From the NCBI GenBank assembly GCA_029863175.1, contig JAOTVX010000047.1, positions 1-23,919 of the forward strand: a DNA stretch of 23,919 nucleotides, written 5' to 3'. Below are positions 21,868-23,919 of the stretch, one piece after another. The position numbers and the translations under genes were made by a program. Position 1 is the first letter of the stretch. Every line of letters starts with the position of its first letter. Source of the stretch: Betaproteobacteria bacterium. GTDB lineage: Bacteria; Pseudomonadota; Gammaproteobacteria; Burkholderiales; SG8-41. The notes under the pieces were generated by a model that ran no database searches, was not told the origin of the DNA, and saw only the letters and a program-made list of their open reading frames with translations.

Positions 21868-23427
21868 TCAAGCAGCGGGGCGGTGCGCTTCAGGAACCGT
21901 GGCTCTGGCGCGCGCATCGAGCAACGCGGCTGGCGCAGCGGGCTTGTCGACCGGGGTCGGGCCCGGCCAGTTCTCTCCCGCAGCGGTGCGATACACATCG
22001 ACATAAGCCGGCGCGGCTGCTGTCCAACTGGAGTCGCGCGCCATCGCATGGCGCTGCAGCGTGCGCCACAGGATGGGCGCGCGGTAGGCATCAAGGGCGC
22101 GCTCGACCGTCGCAACGAGCGTCTGCGCCGTCAGAGGCGAGAAGGAGAATCCGGTCGCGGTTCCCGCACGGAGCGTGTCCGCATGGGTGTCGACCACCCA
22201 GTCGGCTAGTCCGCCCGTGGCGTGCGCCACCGGCAACGTTCCGTAACGCATGCCGTGGAGCTGGGGCAGCCCGCACGGCTCGTAGCGCGATGGCAGGAGG
22301 ACGGCATCGGCACCGGCAACGATGCGATGGTTGAGCCGCTCGTCGAAGCCGACCCGCACTACGATGTCGCGCGGATGTCGCGCGGCAAGCGCGAGCAGCG
22401 CCTGCTCCATATCGCGATCGCCCTGCCCGTTCACGACGATTTGCGCACCCATCTTCACGATCGCGGGTGCCGCTTCAATCAGAAGGTCCACGCCCTTCTG
22501 CCAGACCAAGCGGGTCACCATTCCAAGCACTGGCACGTCACGTCCTTCCGGCAAGCCGAGCTCGTGCTGCAGCGCCACCTTGTTGCGAAGCTTGCCGTCG
22601 AGCCGGCTGGCATCGTAATGGTGCTCCAGATAACGATCGTCGGCCGGATCCCAACGATGCAGATCGATGCCGTTCGAAATGCCTGTCAGTTCGCCGGCGC
22701 GTCGGCGTAGCAGCGGGTCCAGGCCGAAGCCGAGCTCGGGTCCCTGGATTTCCTTCGCGTAGGAGCGGCTCACCGTGGTGATGCGCGTGGCGTAGCTGAG
22801 CCCCGCCTTGAGCAGGGATACGTTGCCGTAATACTCGAGCCCGTCGATCGTAAACGCTTCGCGCGGCATCCCGACCTCGTCGAGCACGTGGCGCGGGAAA
22901 ACCCCTTGGTAAGCGAGATTGTGGATGGTCATCACGGTGGGCGCGTGCCCACCGTCGCGGTGAGCAAGGTACGCGGGGGTCAGCCCAGCTTGCCAGTCAT
23001 GGCAGTGGATGACGTGTGGATGCCAAGCGAGCGGGCTGCCGGCGCCGCCAAGGATGGCGGCGATGCGCGAGAGCAGGCCGAAGCGCAGGTGATTATCGGG
23101 CCAGTCGATGCCCTCGGCCGACTGGTAGAGGCCCTGGCGCGCAAAGTACGCCGGGCAATCTACGAGATAAATCAGACGCGAATCTCGCACTTCGAGCAGC
23201 CGCGCAGGCGCGAGCGCACCACCGGGCGCGGGGAACTCCGCTACGCACTGCGCATCGGGAAGCGATGCGGTGAGGGCTGGGTACGCCGGCACGAGAATAC
23301 GCACGTCCAGCCCGGCGTTCGCCAGCGCGCAGGGCAAATCGCGGGAAATTTCACCCAGGCCGCCGATCTTGGCCCAAGGCGCAAGCTCCGGCGTAACGAA
23401 AAGAACCCGGCCCGCGGCGCGGTTCAT
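21868..23427 (-). CDS. glgA: Glycogen synthase (ADP-glucose)
   Basis: 519 aa from ATG 23427; a TTG six codons upstream is possible. GT5 family enzyme adding glucose from ADP-glucose to alpha-1,4-glucan. The N-terminal ADP-glucose motif is KIGGLGE (20-26; the common form is KTGGL). Other landmarks: HCHDWQAGLTPAYL, TIHNLAYQGVFP, GISNGIDLHRWDP, MVTRLVWQKGVDLL, and the C-terminal E-x7-E region SRYEPCGLPQLHGMRYG. The C-terminal tail after DVYRTA is about 40 residues, Pro/Ala-rich and probably disordered, longer than in the E. coli enzyme. No other glg gene is complete in the window. Confidence 0.96.
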   Translation of the reverse strand: MNRAAGRVLFVTPELAPWAKIGGLGEISRDLPCALANAGLDVRILVPAYPALTASLPDAQCVAEFPAPGGALAPARLLEVRDSRLIYLVDCPAYFARQGLYQSAEGIDWPDNHLRFGLLSRIAAILGGAGSPLAWHPHVIHCHDWQAGLTPAYLAHRDGGHAPTVMTIHNLAYQGVFPRHVLDEVGMPREAFTIDGLEYYGNVSLLKAGLSYATRITTVSRSYAKEIQGPELGFGLDPLLRRRAGELTGISNGIDLHRWDPADDRYLEHHYDASRLDGKLRNKVALQHELGLPEGRDVPVLGMVTRLVWQKGVDLLIEAAPAIVKMGAQIVVNGQGDRDMEQALLALAARHPRDIVVRVGFDERLNHRIVAGADAVLLPSRYEPCGLPQLHGMRYGTLPVAHATGGLADWVVDTHADTLRAGTATGFSFSPLTAQTLVATVERALDAYRAPILWRTLQRHAMARDSSWTAAAPAYVDVYRTAAGENWPGPTPVDKPAAPAALLDARARATVPEAHRPAA

Positions 23428-23445
23428 ATACGACGCTTTTTCCAA

Positions 23446-23831
23446 TCACGAAACCAAGACACGGCCCACACTGCGCGGTTAGTTCCTCGAAGCAGTATCA
23501 CAGAAGCACGCCGGCAGCGCCTTGCGCTGGATCAACTTTGCTTCACGGGGCATCGACAGGGGCCGTGTCAGGGCAGCGAGGCACGGTGACGCTTACTCGA
23601 CACTCTCAAGCCGCGGTTCAACGGGGAGTTGATTGCTCTAAAGCGCCTGATTCGACGAGGATCCGATCAGCGTGTATCTGCGCTGATCTGCGGCTAATGT
23701 TCTTGATCTTGTTACGCGCTCCAATTGAATTTGGAGTTGGCCTTCATCGGCGTAAATCGGCGTCCATCGGCGGCTTATGCTGCGTTCTGAACGGGGTCGG
23801 ACTCACGACTCACGACTCACGATTCACGGGT
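23446..23831. repeat. Intergenic region with hairpins, two 10-nt elements and a 7-mer array
   Basis: CAGCGC-CTT-GCGCTG hairpin at 23515-23529. Family C copies at 23666-23699 (ATCAGCGTGT, ATCTGCGCTG, ATCTGCGGCT, AATG) and 23743-23779 (ATCGGCGTAA, ATCGGCGTCC, ATCGGCGGCT, TATG) in the same orientation, flanking a perfect hairpin CTCCAA-TTGAAT-TTGGAG at 23719-23736. GACTCAC three times then GATTCAC at 23800-23827. No gene seen. Confidence 0.8.
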
Positions 23832-23919
23832 TCATGCCTTGTACGCGCGGCTCACCGCCCGGCTGGCAACGGTGATGCCATGCATCACGAGGCTGCTGGG
23901 CGATCCCGATCCCCCGGCG
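23832..23919 (-). CDS. 3' end of an unidentified gene, cut by the window edge
   Basis: 28 codons reading into a TGA at 23834-23832 on the minus strand, ending SSLVMHGITVASRAVSRAYKA. It is open to the window edge, has high-GC coding-like composition, and the GACTCAC heptamer array starts within a few bases of the stop, as with most genes here. Too short to assign a family; it may be chance. Confidence 0.4.
   Translation of the reverse strand, partial: AGGSGSPSSLVMHGITVASRAVSRAYKA

Overview
The window looks like a piece of a GC-rich betaproteobacterial (Burkholderiales-type) chromosome, probably from an environmental lineage. This is inferred from protein style (EttA, NAD-malic enzyme, NnrS, GlgA, many organic-acid dehydrogenases and HpaI/muconate-cycloisomerase-type catabolic enzymes), high GC, and Shine-Dalgarno/GTG/TTG starts. 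No rRNA, tRNA, transposase or phage gene was found.

Layout. 352-4000: two solute-binding-protein-like genes without signal peptides, a CxxCxxCC (YkgJ-like) protein and a decayed FMN-dependent alpha-hydroxy-acid dehydrogenase, all on the minus strand. 4268-5976: a D-2-hydroxyacid dehydrogenase and a secreted HExxH protein on the plus strand. 6252-9761: an MFS transporter, an FAD monooxygenase and an O-methyltransferase carrying a Tat-like leader (minus). 9895-11593: a DUF1932-type dehydrogenase overlapping an HpaI-type aldolase (plus). 11860-13791: a HIG1-type small membrane protein convergent with NAD-malic enzyme. 14120-18329: alpha/beta hydrolase, SDR, 3-hydroxyisobutyrate dehydrogenase-like enzyme and a muconate-cycloisomerase-family enzyme. 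18402-23427: NnrS, EttA and glycogen synthase. The right edge holds the probable 3' end of another minus-strand gene. Most of these genes fit peripheral organic-acid and aromatic catabolism, with a low-oxygen/nitrosative layer (HIG1, malic enzyme, NnrS) marked by FNR-type palindromes.

The most unusual content is between the genes. Most longer gaps hold short-period repeats of several families. (A) Paired arrays of the heptamer GGTGATG at a 13-nt pitch; the left arm faces a right arm of CATCACC at the same pitch, around a small central hairpin (five paired copies, one solo arm). (B) Tandem 7-mers of many sequences, often as two facing arms. (C) A 10-nt-period family ending GCGGCTAATG. (D) CTTCGCGGTGAAGCTTTT-type repeats. 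(E) CCACGGA/TCCGTGT arms. The arrays abut genes so closely that the stop codons of at least six genes, and one start codon, lie inside repeat units. The paired 13-nt arrays are the best candidate for an undescribed system: they would fold as ladders of 7-bp helices separated by 6x6 internal loops, and three of the five have equal numbers of left and right units without qualification.
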